Positions 20,400 through 31,760 of a stretch of 64,000 nt of DNA are shown here, piece after piece (position 1 is the first letter of the stretch; the number at the start of each line of letters is the position of its first letter). Under the pieces are notes generated by a model that was given only the letters and a program-made list of their open reading frames with translations, did no database searches and was not told the DNA's origin. Source of the DNA: Lithodes maja (Eukaryota > Arthropoda > Malacostraca > Decapoda > Lithodidae); NCBI GenBank assembly GCA_037953745.1, contig JBAKBP010006579.1, forward strand, positions 22,501 to 86,500, given 5' to 3'. The position numbers were made by a program, and so were the translations under genes.

Positions 20400-20946
20400 T
20401 ACAATCGGCCTAATAAGTGATGTCTCGGCACCAATTGTGTTTTGATCAATAATTGGTATCAGGAATATTTACACAAAATTTCTTCTTTTTGAGTGAGATA
20501 TACCAACATGTTCCTACACTTACCCACCCTATTCAACATCTGACAGACGTTAAGGGGAGATATCCACTTGAGGGATTTTTTTCTGGACCCCTTTCTCCCT
20601 CATCTTTAGCCCCATTGCTTTTGAGATTTTAAGACCTTCGCCCTAGTAGTTTGGATATTTTAAGACATTTTGCACCATTTCTGTCAATTTTAAGACCTTT
20701 CGTGCCGTTAAGGTGTCGATTTTTTCCTGGCGAGCGATAGCGAGCCTGTAATTTAAGAGCAACCGGCCTCCGGCCTGGACATTTTTCTACCGAAAAATGT
20801 ACAAATTTATCTTGAAAGGGGGTCTAGGGGATGTAATTTTAAGCTTGATGAAAAAGTAGGGAACAAACTAAATCCCTCCCATTAATACAGTACAGAGCAA
20901 GCCAAACGTAATGACAGCTGGGACATGACTTATTAGCGCGACCGAC
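20400..20946 (+). mobile_element. TA-type MITE (CAGTCG family) with a nested TTAA MITE
   Basis: Terminal repeats CAATCGGCCTAATAAGTGATG and the complement of TGACTTATTAGCGCGACCG. Compared with the uninterrupted copy at 27126-27341 it carries the GGGGAG MITE 20550-20885 exactly at a TTAA. Confidence 0.8.
20550..20885 (+). mobile_element. TTAA MITE (GGGGAG family), nested copy
   Basis: TTAA at 20550-20553 and 20882-20885. The flanks CATCTGACAGACG and TACAGTACAGAG are contiguous, with a single TTAA, in the paralogue at 27262-27290. Confidence 0.9.
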
Positions 20947-21018
20947 CGTACAAGCACACTGAAGACTATATACGGTAATACAGATATTCTTCACAACGAG
21001 TAGTTCCGCTAGTTAACG

Positions 21019-21196
21019 TTAACCCCTTCTATACCGACGACGTCTTTTTACTTTATCTTTGCTACTATTAAACGATTTGTATTCAGTTTCAAATGGGCCT
21101 CCAGCCATTAACAGGCTACGAACTATCTCCCTTAACCCTTTTGGCTACCACAGATTCCTCTTAAACTGCACAAAGCTGAAATAATAAAAACAGGCC
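21019..21196 (+). mobile_element. TTAACCC MITE (GACGTC family), 3'-truncated
   Basis: Starts TTAACCCCTTCTATACCG. It holds the uninterrupted sequence CTATCTCCCTTAACCCTTTTGG, the empty site for the insertion at 21561. Confidence 0.75.
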
Positions 21197-21532
21197 TTAA
21201 GGGGAGGTGTTTAGTTTGTTCCCTAGATTTCCATCAAGCTTAGAATTATACCCCCTAGACACCCTTTCAAGATGAATTTGTACATTTTTCGGTAGAAAAA
21301 TGTCCTGGTCGAAGGCCACTTCCTCTTAAATTACAGGCTCGCTATCGCTCGCCAGGAAAATATTGACACCTAAATGGCACGAAAGGTCTTAAAATTGACA
21401 GAAATGAGGCGAAAGTTTTTAAAATCGCCAAACTAATGGGGCGAATGACTTAAAATGTCAAAAGCAATGAGGCTAAACATGAGGGAGAAAGGGGTCGAGA
21501 AAAAAATACCTCAAGTGGAAATCTCCCCTTAA
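21197..21532 (-). mobile_element. TTAA MITE (GGGGAG family), complete copy
   Basis: TTAA at 21197-21200 and 21529-21532. Confidence 0.88.
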
Positions 21533-21990
21533 GCAATTAACAGGCTACGAACTATCTCACTTAAGGGGAGATATCCACTTGAGGGATTTTTGTCTTGACT
21601 CCTTTCTCCCTCATGTTTAGCCCAATTGCTTTTCTAATTTTAAGACGTTCGCCCCATTATTTTGACGATTTTAAGAACTTTCGACCCATTTTTGTCAATT
21701 TTAAGATCTTTCGTGCCATTTAGGTGTCGATTTTATCCTGGCGAGCGATAGCGAGCCTGTTATTTAAGAGGAACCGGCTTTCAGACGGGAAATTTTTCTA
21801 CCGAAAAATTTACAAATTTATCTTGAAAGGGGCTCAAGGGGTGTAATCTTAAGCTTGATGGATATCTAGAGACCAAACTAAAAACCTCCCTTAACCCTTT
21901 TGGCTTCCACAGATCCCTCTTAAACTGCACAAAATCGTTTAAATAGAGCTGAAATAAACCCACAAACATCCCCGGTAGTGAAAGGGTTAA
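21533..21990 (+). mobile_element. TTAACCC MITE fragment with a nested TTAA MITE
   Basis: MITE sequence (GCAATTAACAGGCTACG...) resumes at 21895 after the nested copy and ends GGTAGTGAAAGGGTTAA at 21990. Confidence 0.75.
21561..21894 (+). mobile_element. TTAA MITE (GGGGAG family), nested copy
   Basis: TTAA at 21561-21564 and 21891-21894, inside the MITE above. The empty site is visible at about 21126-21150. Confidence 0.9.
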
Positions 21991-22010
21991 CATAGCAATC
22001 GCATCAGAGA

Positions 22011-22148
22011 AACGTCACTATACGTTGAACACGTCACTATACGTTGAACACGTCACTATACGTTGAACACGTCACTATACGTTGAACACGTCACTATACG
22101 TTGAACACGTCACTATACGTTGAACACTTCACTATACGTTGAACACAT
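22011..22148. repeat. 19-bp tandem repeat, about 7 units
   Basis: Unit CGTCACTATACGTTGAACA, almost perfect. Confidence 0.97.
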
Positions 22149-22198
22149 CCCTATGAAAAGGAAGCCTAACTCTAGAATAATGAAACTTATACTCAAGA

Positions 22199-22488
22199 TT
22201 AACCCTTTGAGGATCATGACGCATTTTAGCAGTTTCTTCTGGATATTAACCCCTTGAAGCTCTGACGCGTTTTAGCAGTTTATTTTGGCTGTCATTAGAC
22301 GCTTTTATGCAGCTTAATAAAGATCTGTGGGTATTATAAGGGTAAAGACTATCTCAATCAACCCTCTGACTTCCATATACCCTTCCTAATCTGAATAAAA
22401 ACGTCTAATAACTACCAGAAATCAGAAAAACGTCTAATAATTGCCAGAAATCAGAAAAGAAATGCGTCTTGGATCTTGAAAAGGTTAA
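22199..22488 (+). mobile_element. Two nested TTAACCC MITEs (GACGCGTTTT family)
   Basis: A first element start at TTAA 22199-22202 (CCCTTTGAGGATCATGACGC) and a second at 22246-22249 (CCCCTTGAAGCTCTGACGCG). The right end is near GCGTCTTGGATCTTG...TTAA 22485-22488. The interior is palindromic (TTAGACGCTTTTATGCAG / AAAACGTCTAATAA). Confidence 0.7.
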
Positions 22489-22820
22489 GGGGAGATTTCC
22501 ACCTGGAAGATTTATTTCTGAACCTCTTTCTTCCTCATGTTTAGCCCCATTGCTTGTGAGATTTAAAGACGCTTGCCCCATTAGTTTGGCGATTTTAAGA
22601 ACCCTCGCCCCATTTCTGTCAATTTTAAGACCATTCGTGCCATTTAGGTGTCGATTTTTTCCTGGCGAGCGATAGCGAGCCTGTAATTTAAGGGGAATCG
22701 GCCTTCGGCCGGGATATTTTTCTACCGAAAAATGTACAAATTTATCTTGAAAGGGGGTCAAGGGGGAGTAATTTTAAGCTTGATGGAAGTCTAGGGAACC
22801 AACTAAAAACCTCCCCTTAA
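22485..22820 (+). mobile_element. TTAA MITE (GGGGAG family), complete copy
   Basis: TTAA at 22485-22488 and 22817-22820. It shares its left TTAA with the preceding MITE. Confidence 0.88.
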
Positions 22821-22915
22821 TAGACGATTTTATACACCTTAGGAGAGATCTCGATAAACCTTTTGACTCGCGCAGAACCCTCCTTTACTTTATATAAAAC
22901 TCGTGGAATAATAAC

Positions 22916-23012
22916 CATAATTAACTGTCAAACTGCGCCATAATTAACTGTCAAACTGCGCCATAATTAACTGTCAAACTGCGCCATAATTAACTGTCAA
23001 ACTGCGCCATAA
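22916..23012. repeat. 23-bp tandem repeat, about 4 units
   Basis: Unit ATAATTAACTGTCAAACTGC plus GCC, nearly perfect. Confidence 0.96.
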
Positions 23013-23063
23013 TTTTGAAGGTGTTAACTGCATTATATAAAGTGATGATAGCTTTACCACCAC

Positions 23064-23400
23064 TTAAGGGGAGGTTTCTAGTTTGTTTCCTACTCCTCCA
23101 GCAATCTTAAAATTTCACCCCCTTGACCCCCCTTTCAAGATAAATTTGTACATTTTTCGGTAGAAAAATGTCCCGGCCGAAGGCCGATTACTCATAAATA
23201 CCAGGCTCGCTATCGCTCGCCAGGATAAAATCGACACCTAAATGGCACGAAAGGTCTTAAAATTGATAGAATGGGGCGGAAATTCTTAAAAATCACCAAA
23301 CTAATGGGGCAAACGTCTTAAAATCTCAAAAGCAATGAGGCTAAACATGATGGAGAAAGAGGTCAAGTCTAAAATCCCTCAAGTGGAAATCTCCCCTCAA
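23064..23400 (-). mobile_element. TTAA MITE (GGGGAG family), complete copy
   Basis: TTAA at 23064-23067; the right site is mutated to TCAA (23397-23400). Confidence 0.85.
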
Positions 23401-23748
23401 GGGGTTAGTGGCTGTATTGTTGGTCTATTCATTCACTTGTTTAGTTCCCTCACTAGACCTCTCTCAAACTTGGACAAATACCTCCTACACCTCCCCCCCC
23501 CCCCCCCCCCTGAAGATATATTTGTACATTTTTCGGTAGTTTCCTCATATAATTACAGGCTCGCTATCGCTCGCCATGAAAAAAATAGACTCCTAAATGC
23601 GACCTAGGTCTTAAAATTGACAACGGAATGGAGCTAAAGGTATTAGGATCGCCAAACTAATGGGCCGAACGTCTTAAAATCTCAAAACTAATGGGGCTAA
23701 ACACGAGGGAGAGAGGGGTCCAGAAAACCGACCCATCCCCCCTTAGTT
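23397..23748 (-). mobile_element. TTAA MITE, diverged copy
   Basis: Contains CGCTATCGCTCGCC, TTTTTCGGTAG and GGGGCTAAACACGAGGGAGA. It has a long C run (about 23493-23510) and shares a boundary with the preceding copy. Confidence 0.7.
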
Positions 23749-23861
23749 GCCTTTATGGATACAAGAAAAACATTATGGCCATGAAAAAGGCAATTAAAGT
23801 GTCCATAATATTCTCCGTGTATATACTGTAGGTAGATTGGTATTAATAAACCTATCTAATG

Positions 23862-24055
23862 TACAGTCGGCCAAATAAGTCATGTCTCGGCACCAAGTAT
23901 ATATCGATCAATAATTGGTATCAGCCATATCTAAACTTGGATTTATTAATTTCGAATGAGAAATACAAACATGTGCCTACACTTACCCACCGTATTCAAC
24001 ATCTGACGGACATTAATACAGCACAGAGCGAGCCAAACGTAATGACAGCGATTTT
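23862..24055 (+). mobile_element. TA-type MITE (CAGTCG family), 3'-truncated
   Basis: Begins TACAGTCGGCCAAATAAGTC and matches the element at 27126 up to GCCAAACGTAATGACAGC. Confidence 0.75.
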
Positions 24056-24067
24056 AAGACTATACAC

Positions 24068-24313
24068 CTCTTTTCTTTGTCACTATTAAGACTGTTCGTG
24101 ACATTTAGGTGTCTATTTTTTCCTGGCGAGCGATAGCGAGCCTGTAATTTCATGAGTAACCGGCATTTTTCTACCGAAAAATGTACAAATCTATCTGGAA
24201 GGGGGGTCTAAGGGGTGTATATTATTACAGCTTGATGGAGGTCTGAGGAGAAAACTAAAAATTAATAAAAAGATAAAACAGTTAGCAAATATATACGCTC
24301 GTCTCCCCTTAAA
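24068..24313 (+). mobile_element. TTAA MITE, 5'-truncated copy
   Basis: Matches the second half of the GGGGAG family (CCTGGCGAGCGATAGCGAGCC, TTTTTCTACCGAAAAATG) and ends CTCCCCTTAA. Confidence 0.75.
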
Positions 24314-24342
24314 AAATGTAATGGTTAGCCAATAAAATACTT

Positions 24343-24416
<74 letters not shown>
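24343..24416. repeat. (CA)n microsatellite
   Basis: About 37 CA dinucleotides. Confidence 0.98.
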
Positions 24417-24418
<2 letters not shown>

Positions 24419-24567
24419 AGTAAACACATTTCTCGGAATAACCAACTTGGTGTAAAAATCCCTAACATTATAATCATCCCGAAAATAATAGATGACAAGA
24501 AAATGCCAACATATTATTTCAGTCTCCAGCAGAAAGAACCGACCATTTGTTTTCGTGAGTTAATAGC

Positions 24568-24786
24568 TATAGTCTATTCGCTGTAAGTAGGCAAGCAATT
24601 ATGACTTCTATCCTCTCTAACTCAAAAAGGGCTAGAGCAAATTGGCTGTAAATTTCCACATCTATTCTGTGGCTGACTCTTCCCAAATGGTAGACATAAT
24701 TATTAGCTCGAATACCCTAGTCGTTTTTGAGTTACAGAGGTTAGTGGTCATGATTTTTTTCGCCTACTTACAGCGAATAGACTATA
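24568..24786 (+). mobile_element. TA-type MITE (TAGTCTATTCGC family)
   Basis: TA at 24568-24569 and 24785-24786. Terminal repeats TAGTCTATTCGCTGTAAGTA and its complement at the right end. TA duplication suggests a Tc1/mariner transposase as the source. Non-coding. Confidence 0.85.
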
Positions 24787-24814
24787 GGAGAGAAAGGGTT
24801 GACCTATGATTTAT

Positions 24815-25920
24815 TGAAGGGGAGATGAGAAAGGGAGGGGAGGTAAGAGATGGGATGGGTGAGTTAGGGGGGAAGGAAGGGAAGAGGAGGGGAGGGGAGG
24901 TAAGAGATGGGATGGGTGAGTTAGGGGGGAAGGAAGGGAAGAGGAGGGGAGGGGAGGTAAGAGATGGGATGGGTGAGCTAGGGGGGGAAGGAAGGGAAGA
25001 GGAGGGGGGGAGAGGGGAGGAGAGGTAAGAGATGGGATGGGTCAGCTAGGGGGAAGGAAGGGAAGAGGAGGGGAGGGAGAGGGGAGGGGAGGTAAGAGAT
25101 GGGATGGGCGAGCTAGGGGAAGGAAGGGAAGAGGAGGGGAGGGGAGGTAAGAGATGGGATGGGCGAGCTGGAGGGAAGGAAGAGGAAGGAAGGGGAGGGA
25201 AGGGGTGGGGAGGTAAGAGATGGGATGGGCGAGATGGAGGGAAGGGGAAGGGGAGGGGAGATAAGAGATGGGATGGGTGAGCTGGGAGGGAAGGAAGGGG
25301 AGGGGAGGTAAGAGATGGGATGGGTGAGCTGGGAGGGAAGGAAGAGGAAGGGAAGGGAAGGAAGGGAGGGGAGGGGAGGTAAGAGATGGGATGGGCGAGC
25401 TGGGAAGGGAAGGAAGAGGAAAGGAAGGGGAGGGGAGGTAAGAGATGGGATGGGTGAGCTGGGAGGGAAGGAAGAGGGAAGGGAAGGAAGGGGAGGGGAG
25501 GTAAGAGATGGGATGGGTGAGCTGGAGGGAAGGAGAGAGGAAGGGAAGGGAAGGAAGGGAGGGGAGGTAAGAGATGGGATGGGCGAGCTGGGAAGGGAAG
25601 GAAGAGGAAAGGAAGGGGAGGGGAGGTAAGAGATGGGATGGGTGAGCTGGGAGGGAAGGAAGATATAAGGAAGGGGAGAGGAGAGAGGAAGGGGTGAGGA
25701 GAAAGGGAGGGAAGAGGAGGAAGGGAAGAGGAGGTAAGAGATGGGATGGGTGAGCTGGGAGGGAAGGAAGATGAAGGAAGGGAAGAGAAGGAGGAGAGGG
25801 GATGAAAGAAGGGAAGGGAAGAGGAGGGAGGGTTACAGATAAGATGGGCTGGCGTGGGATAGTAGGGGAAGGCCAGGGAATGGAAGGGAATTTATCTCAA
25901 GTGAAAGGAAGGGATAGCAA
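24815..25920 (+). repeat. Polypurine minisatellite, about 1.1 kb
   Basis: About twenty irregular units of GGTAAGAGATGGGATGGGTGA plus a variable GGAAGG spacer. Nearly all purine on the plus strand. Open frames across it are low-complexity artefacts. Confidence 0.96.
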
Positions 25921-26254
25921 ATTAGGCTGAGCTGCACCACACCACATAGCTACATCGTTTCGTCTAATGCTACCCAAATTAAATCAGCATAAGTGCCAAC
26001 ATACGGATAAAGTTAATACTGCATATCCCGAGTAGATTATCAGAATACAAGAAAAGAAACCCCAAGCCAGCAACACTCACGTCATCACGGCTCAAGACTC
26101 CACTCTGAAACAATAAAGGAAATAGGGGTCAGTCAGGTTAGCATCAACATCAAGAGAGCACATTAATGTACAACACAATCATTACAGGATGGTTCTAGTA
26201 TACGGGGGTTGTTAAGCTATCTCTGACACAAGGGCAGGTATATTAATTCATATT
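25921..26254. other. No recognised feature
   Basis: Nothing supported on either strand. Confidence 0.4.
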
Positions 26255-26385
26255 TTTTCACCAACCAATTCACTTCTAAACTCAATTAATGAAATCAACA
26301 AATACATGCGGCATTCCAAGGACTCGAACCTAGGATCCTCACACCGAAAATATTTACCATATGCTACTAGCCATATATATTATTT
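26255..26385 (-). mobile_element. tRNA-derived SINE (family A), partial
   Basis: Minus strand holds a polymerase III B box, GGTTCGAGTCC, preceded by GGTGTGAGGATCCTA. It matches copies at 38462 and 54695. The A-box half is more diverged. Confidence 0.65.
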
Positions 26386-26487
26386 ATCCGTAAGAATGTA
26401 ATAAAACACATGCATAATAGTGAAGAGAAAGTAGGTTCATCATAATTGCTCACAGTCTACAATACACACAAATAATGATAACATTTA

Positions 26488-27100
26488 CTATAGTCTATTT
26501 GTTTCCATCTGATGATGAACTGAATCTCTTAAGGGGAGATTTCCACTTGGAGGATTTTTTTCTGAACCTCTTTCTCCCTCATGTTTAGCCCCATTGCTTG
26601 TGAGATTTAAAGACGCTTGCCTCATTAATTTGGAGATTTTAAGAACCCTCGCCCCATTTCTGTCAATTTTAAGATCATTCGTGCCATTTAGGTGTCGGTT
26701 TTTTCCTGGCGAACGATAGCGAGCCTGTAATTTAAGGGGAACCGGCCTTCGGCCGGGAAATTTTTCTACCGAAAAATTTACAAATTTATCTTGAAAGGGG
26801 GTCAAGGGGGAGTATTTTTATTTATCTTGAAAGGGGTCAAGGCGGAGTAATTTTATTTATCTTGAAAGGGGGTCAAGGGGGAGTCATTTTAAGCTTGATG
26901 GAAGTCTAAGGAATCAACTAAAACCCTCCCCTTAACAGCGAATGTCCCGATAATTAATGGAAAAATATGAACATAATATACATGCAAGTCATAAATAACA
27001 AGTTATCACAATTAACAACAATTTGTCGCTACAAAATTGTCTGATAACTGAGTAATAAAGATAGGCAATTTACCCTCCGCTGAAAATAAACTGACTATAG
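26488..27100 (+). mobile_element. TA-type MITE (CTATAGTC family) with a nested TTAA MITE
   Basis: Ends CTATAGTCTATTTGTTTCC and AAAATAAACTGACTATAG. The paralogue at 60330-60548 lacks the inner element. Confidence 0.75.
26529..26935 (+). mobile_element. TTAA MITE with an internal triplication
   Basis: TTAA at 26529-26532 and 26932-26935. A block of about 35 bp (TATCTTGAAAGGGGTCAAGG) is present three times at 26778-26885, making this copy about 70 bp longer than its relatives. Confidence 0.88.
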
Positions 27101-27125
27101 CTATTATGATAAAAGTCAAATTATG

Positions 27126-27341
27126 TACAGTCGCGCTAATAAGTCATGTCTCGGGCACCAAGTATGTTTGGATCAATAATTGGTATCAGCAATATCTAAG
27201 CTTCATTTCTTCATATGGAGTGAAATATACAAACATGTTCCTACAATTACCCACCCTATTCAACATCTGACAGACATTAATACAGTACGGAGAATGCCAA
27301 ACATAATGCCAGCTGGGACATGAATTATTAGCGCGACTGTG
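27126..27341 (+). mobile_element. TA-type MITE (CAGTCG family), complete
   Basis: Terminal repeats CAGTCGCGCTAATAAGTCATG and the complement of CATGAATTATTAGCGCGACTG. Reference for the interrupted copy at 20400. Confidence 0.85.
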
Positions 27342-27556
27342 CAGCTATTAAATAAGTCTACGTTTTTCCCATGACCAGAATTGTGTCTTATGTATTCTAA
27401 GCTTACTCTAAAAGACAAGTATTGTACTTAAATAACGCCCAACGTTCAAGATAAAACGAAAAACCAGCATTACATAAGCGTGTGTTGGACGCAAATAAGG
27501 GGAATGGTAGTCAAATTAATAGGTTTAGTTGCCTCCAATTATTTCTAGACACTTAA

Positions 27557-27845
27557 GCCACTTTCACACATTCACGATGTTGGTCCCGATGTACCCAGAT
27601 TTGAATATCGAGACACAACGTGGTGCAATCCCCAACGTGTGTCGGGGTCGTCGGGGAGCGTCGTGTTACCCGCGGTGCGGGACGTGGCAAATCGGGCTTG
27701 GCCACCAAAGGTTTGGATTTGTTCAAAAATTCGCACGATGGACTTTTGGCGTGATACCGTCGGGTACAACGTGTCGATGACGTGGGTCTCGCTTGTCTGC
27801 ATCCGGTTCATCGGCATCGACGTGGCGGCGTCGGGGTATAAATAG
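27557..27845. other. CpG-rich segment of unknown nature
   Basis: Sharply higher in CpG than both flanks. Its left end, TTTCACACATTCACG, resembles the Harbinger terminal repeat at 29618 (GTTCACACATTCACG). No matching right end found. Both strands are open for 80-100 codons, but I recognise no protein. It may be a diverged Harbinger MITE or captured sequence. Confidence 0.4.
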
Positions 27846-28680
27846 TTATAATATATTACAGTAAAAGTCATGTAATCCGAATGGCAGAGGACCGACAGTG
27901 CTTCGGATTAGTGAGTATTCTGACAACACTATAAATACGCACATGATGAATAAATAAAGACCTGATATGGTATACGGTAGGCCTATACCGTATATACCGT
28001 ATATAATATTCCATAATCAACTTATATCAAACGAGTTAATAAGTTCAAATGAAAAATCAGTGTACCGGTATGATTACCGAAACACGTGTGTGTTAATTGT
28101 CGAGTGAGTGTGTGTGCGTGTGCGTGTGTCTGTGTTATTGTTCCTGTTGTGGCTATATTGACCGCCACTGATACACGGTATGCAATAAATGTTATTATAA
28201 TTATGCTCTATGGAATTGAATTTCATTTTACCTAATACAGTAATGTTTATAATAGTAAAAGCCAAAGGAAATACTAAGTGTTATTGATTAATTTAATACA
28301 AGGTAGTGTTTGTGTGGGTGGATGGGTTTAGATAGAGGAGATTGTTCCTGTGTTTTCGACGATTCCATCCTTACACAAGCTATGTTTATGTCGATCCTTT
28401 TGCACAGATAGGTTTATATCAATACATTTTACCTTCCACAATTAGAGAAAATATGATTCATCACGAAGTGTAGCCTACCTGTGGATATTAAACGCACTGT
28501 TATATTATATACTATATGAGATATACCGGTACCGGTATATCTTTTTATCGTTATTTTTATTTGCATAATAAATCACAACAATTGTTTCCGCTGAACATGA
28601 TGCGGTGTTTAGAATATGCTATCATCAATATTGGATTTTATAGAAATAAATCTATAACGATAGTTTTTGTTTTTATAGAA
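27846..28680. other. AT-rich, no recognised gene
   Basis: Contains short GTGTG-rich and CCGGTA words but no supported feature. Confidence 0.4.
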
Positions 28681-28689
28681 TCTCAGCCG

Positions 28690-29370
28690 CACCAAAATAT
28701 TCGCTCTCAATTGGTTTTCACCCATAATAATTTTGTTATGAACGGCAAGAGGAAAGGTTAGTATATTAATATGTGGAATTTGACCGTAGGTGAAGGTTAC
28801 TGTTCAGTCCGCCCGTACTTTCCCTCTCCATCTCAGTTGGTTTTCACCCATAATAATTGTTTGTTGTTATTTAAAAACAATTATGAACTGCAAGAGGAAA
28901 GGTTATTATATAAGATTTCAACAACAAAATAAATTAAAATAATAATATGTGGAATTTCACCGTAGGTGAAGGTTACTGTTCAGTCCGCCCGTACTTTCCC
29001 TCTCCATCTCAGTTTGGTTTTCACCATAATAATTGTTTGTTGTTATTTAAAAACAATTATGAACTGCAAGAGGAAAGGTTATTATATAAGATTTCAACAA
29101 CAAAATAAATTAAAATAATAATATGTGGAATTTCACCGTAGGTGAAGGTTACTGTTCAGTCCGCCCGTACTTTCCCTCTCCATCTCAGTTGGTTTTCACC
29201 CATAATAATTGTTTGTTGTTATTTAAAAACAATTATGAACTGCAAGAGGAAAGGTAATTATATAAGATTTCAACAACAAAATAAATAAAATAATAATATG
29301 TGGAATTTCACCGTAGGTGAAGGTTACTGTTCAGTCCGCCCATACTTTCCCTCCCCATTTTCACCGATAA
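28690..29370. repeat. Satellite, about 176-bp period, 4 units
   Basis: The word TGTTCAGTCCGCC recurs at 28801, 28978, 29153 and 29329. Units contain the inverted pair TTGTTTTTAAATAACAACAA-like sequence and a CACCGTAGGTGA palindrome. The first unit is shorter and more diverged. Confidence 0.93.
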
Positions 29371-30104
29371 AATATGGGACAATGAATATTCTGTAAGCAA
29401 GTGATATATTGGATTTTCATTAGCTTTCTAATGGTACATAATGGCCTATGTACGATCAAAACTTTTATTTTTCCTGAATATTTTTTGTCCGTCGCCGCTG
29501 TCACCCACTGGTAAATATTTTCGCTTCACTTCAGGGTCTATTTTCATATAATTTAACGTTCGATACACTTTTAGATATTAATTTCGTATACCGGCAATGA
29601 ACACAGATTGTTATTTATGCTGGGTTCACACATTCACGTATATCGCTCCCGTATGCTCCCGTCAGGCGTGATCGCCAATTTTGTGTAATGACGGGCGTAG
29701 TCCGGCCGTGTACGCCCGTATAGAGGAAGACTATTGCACTACCCGACATACGTACCGTAACGGGGCCAGTGTTACGTCAGACGTAATGTAGTCGTATGGA
29801 GCTATGTACGTGCTTGCGACTTGCGTAAGCATGTCCCCGTTAGTCCGCCTGGGCTGCCCGATTTGCGGAACACAGGCCACGCCCATGGCCACGCCCCCAC
29901 AATACCTACGTAGCTGAGGCCGTACGTCTTGTGAGTTTGTAGGCATTACGTGGACCGTGTCCGGACAATCGTAGGCACACCCCGTTTGTCCAAACACATA
30001 CAAAGACAGTCTTTGTCAACCACGTATGTCTTGGTTGGAATCTGGGAACTAGAAAAGGGCATGGCTGGCCACAACGTTCCCATTCCCACTCCTGACTCGG
30101 CACC

Positions 30105-30600
30105 ATGAAGAACATCACGGAATACATCCTGGAGGAGTTCAAGATGGTGAACTCCCTAATCAAACCGGAGAACAGGCACAACACCCGGCTCATGCAATGG
30201 ATCATTTCCTACATAGAAATGTTGGAACTGCTTGCAATAGCAAACAACATCCATGAAGAAGAAGAAGAGAAGAAGAATGAAAGGAGCAAGAGGACAGTAT
30301 GGATGTGGCCATATCTACAACGTAGGCCTGAACATGGCCATTATGATAAGCTGATGAAAGAGTTGGCCACCGAATGTCCACAACTCTACAAAAACTTCAC
30401 CCTTCACCCGGGTAGACAAACAACTATTTGATGAGATAGTTGAACGTGTCACACCCCTCATTCAGAAGAAACCTACATTCTGGCGTAACCCCATTCCTCC
30501 TGGTCTGCGGGTGGCCATCACCCTACGTTTCCTCGCTACGGGTGATTCCTATAAGAGCCTGCAATACAACTTTCGTGTTGCCCACAACACCATCAGGCAT
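30105..30600 (+). pseudogene. Harbinger transposase, N-terminal fragment (left arm)
   Basis: Encodes MKNITEYILEEFKMVNSL... through WPYLQRRPEHGHYDKL, then shifts frame near 30405 and continues as DEIVERVTPL, GLRVAITLRFLATG and QYNFRVAHNTI. This is the helix-turn-helix-bearing N-terminal part of a Harbinger transposase. The catalytic DDE part is absent: homology stops at 30600 and the accessory gene follows on the other strand. Confidence 0.85.
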
Positions 30601-30605
30601 ACCAA

Positions 30606-31216
30606 GTGACCGGGGCTTCTTCTGACGGACGATGTGTGGCTTCATGAAGTGAAATATGCTGAGGATCCACCTCTCCCTCTCAGTCAGTCGTTTGGCCCCA
30701 TCACCACTCTTCAACTTGCTGAGCCGGCCGAACCTGGAGCGAAGAGATCCCCACCAGGTCTTCAAATCGAAGGCGGTCATTGGTGGGTCCATGGTCGCAG
30801 CCTTCTCCGCCCATACAGAATCTATATGTTCCTTATTCTTGTGCCGGGGGTCCCCCTTGTCAATAATGAAAGGCGCATCCAGCTCAATCCAATCAGCCAG
30901 CATCCTCTCCGTCTCCTCCGTCAGTATCACATTCGTCTTCTTCCTGCGGCGTTTCTTTGGTGGAGTCTGGCTGTTGGGAAGTGCAGGTTCTACTTCTTCA
31001 TCCTCTTCTTCCTCGTCACTCTCATCATCCACTTCAACCTCTCCACTATCGGGCCGAGGTCGAGAACAATTTCACCTTCAGGCGTCGAGGGGCCAGGCTG
31101 AGAGGGGTCAGAGTTGGAGGGGCCAGGCTGAGAGGGGTCATAGTTGGAGGGGCCGGGCTGAGAGGGGTCACCAGGTGATGTGTCTCCAGACGTCGAGGTG
31201 GCAGGGGAAGCCTTCC
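30606..31216 (-). pseudogene. Harbinger accessory protein, Myb/SANT-like N-terminal part
   Basis: Minus strand. In order: a Ser/Pro repeat of the form DPSQPGPSN/Y (31190-31085), an acidic stretch (DDESDEEEEDEE), a basic patch (PKKRRRKK), and a Trp-containing domain with LADWIELD, VWAEKAATM and LKTWWGSLRSRFGRL, like the Myb/SANT (trihelix) proteins that Harbinger elements encode to carry the transposase to DNA. A one-base change at a G run (31051-31053) separates the two frames. The real protein probably ends its exon near RQKKPRSL, where a possible GTATGC donor follows; the remaining residues of the open frame are antisense transposase. The N-terminus runs into the gap. Confidence 0.75.
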
Positions 31217-31217
31217 T

Positions 31218-31417
31218 NNNNNNNNNNNNNNNNNNNNNNNNNNNNNNNNNNNNNNNNNNNNNNNNNNNNNNNNNNNNNNNNNNNNNNNNNNNNNNNNNNN
31301 NNNNNNNNNNNNNNNNNNNNNNNNNNNNNNNNNNNNNNNNNNNNNNNNNNNNNNNNNNNNNNNNNNNNNNNNNNNNNNNNNNNNNNNNNNNNNNNNNNNN
31401 NNNNNNNNNNNNNNNNN
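31218..31417. other. Assembly gap (200 N)
   Basis: Exactly 200 N, a conventional placeholder size, so the true distance is unknown. Confidence 1.
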
Positions 31418-31760
31418 GTCCCACACAACCCCAATTCAATTACAAAGCCCAATTATAGGCTCCACACTCTAATACCCTGAGGATCATCTTACCAAAACGG
31501 CTAGGGATTAACGCAGGATTATGGGGGTCTGCAGAGTGCTGATTGGCCCAACCCGGCTGATCCCCCTTCACACCCAACCCCTCTCGTCCATATGCTTATC
31601 CAATTTTATCTTAAAGCTCCCTACAGTTTTAGATCCCACTACAGCACTTGGTAGTTACATTGTTCATTGGTGGCACCCCATTGCAATTCCATGCTATTAT
31701 TAGATAAAGTGTTTCTGTTTCCAAAGTTATTACAATAACATAAATTAATAATAATACTAA
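31418..31760. other. Unassigned, inside the Harbinger region
   Basis: No clear gene. 31590-31680 resembles non-LTR 3' sequence only loosely, so I leave it unassigned. It may be intron of the accessory gene. Confidence 0.3.
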
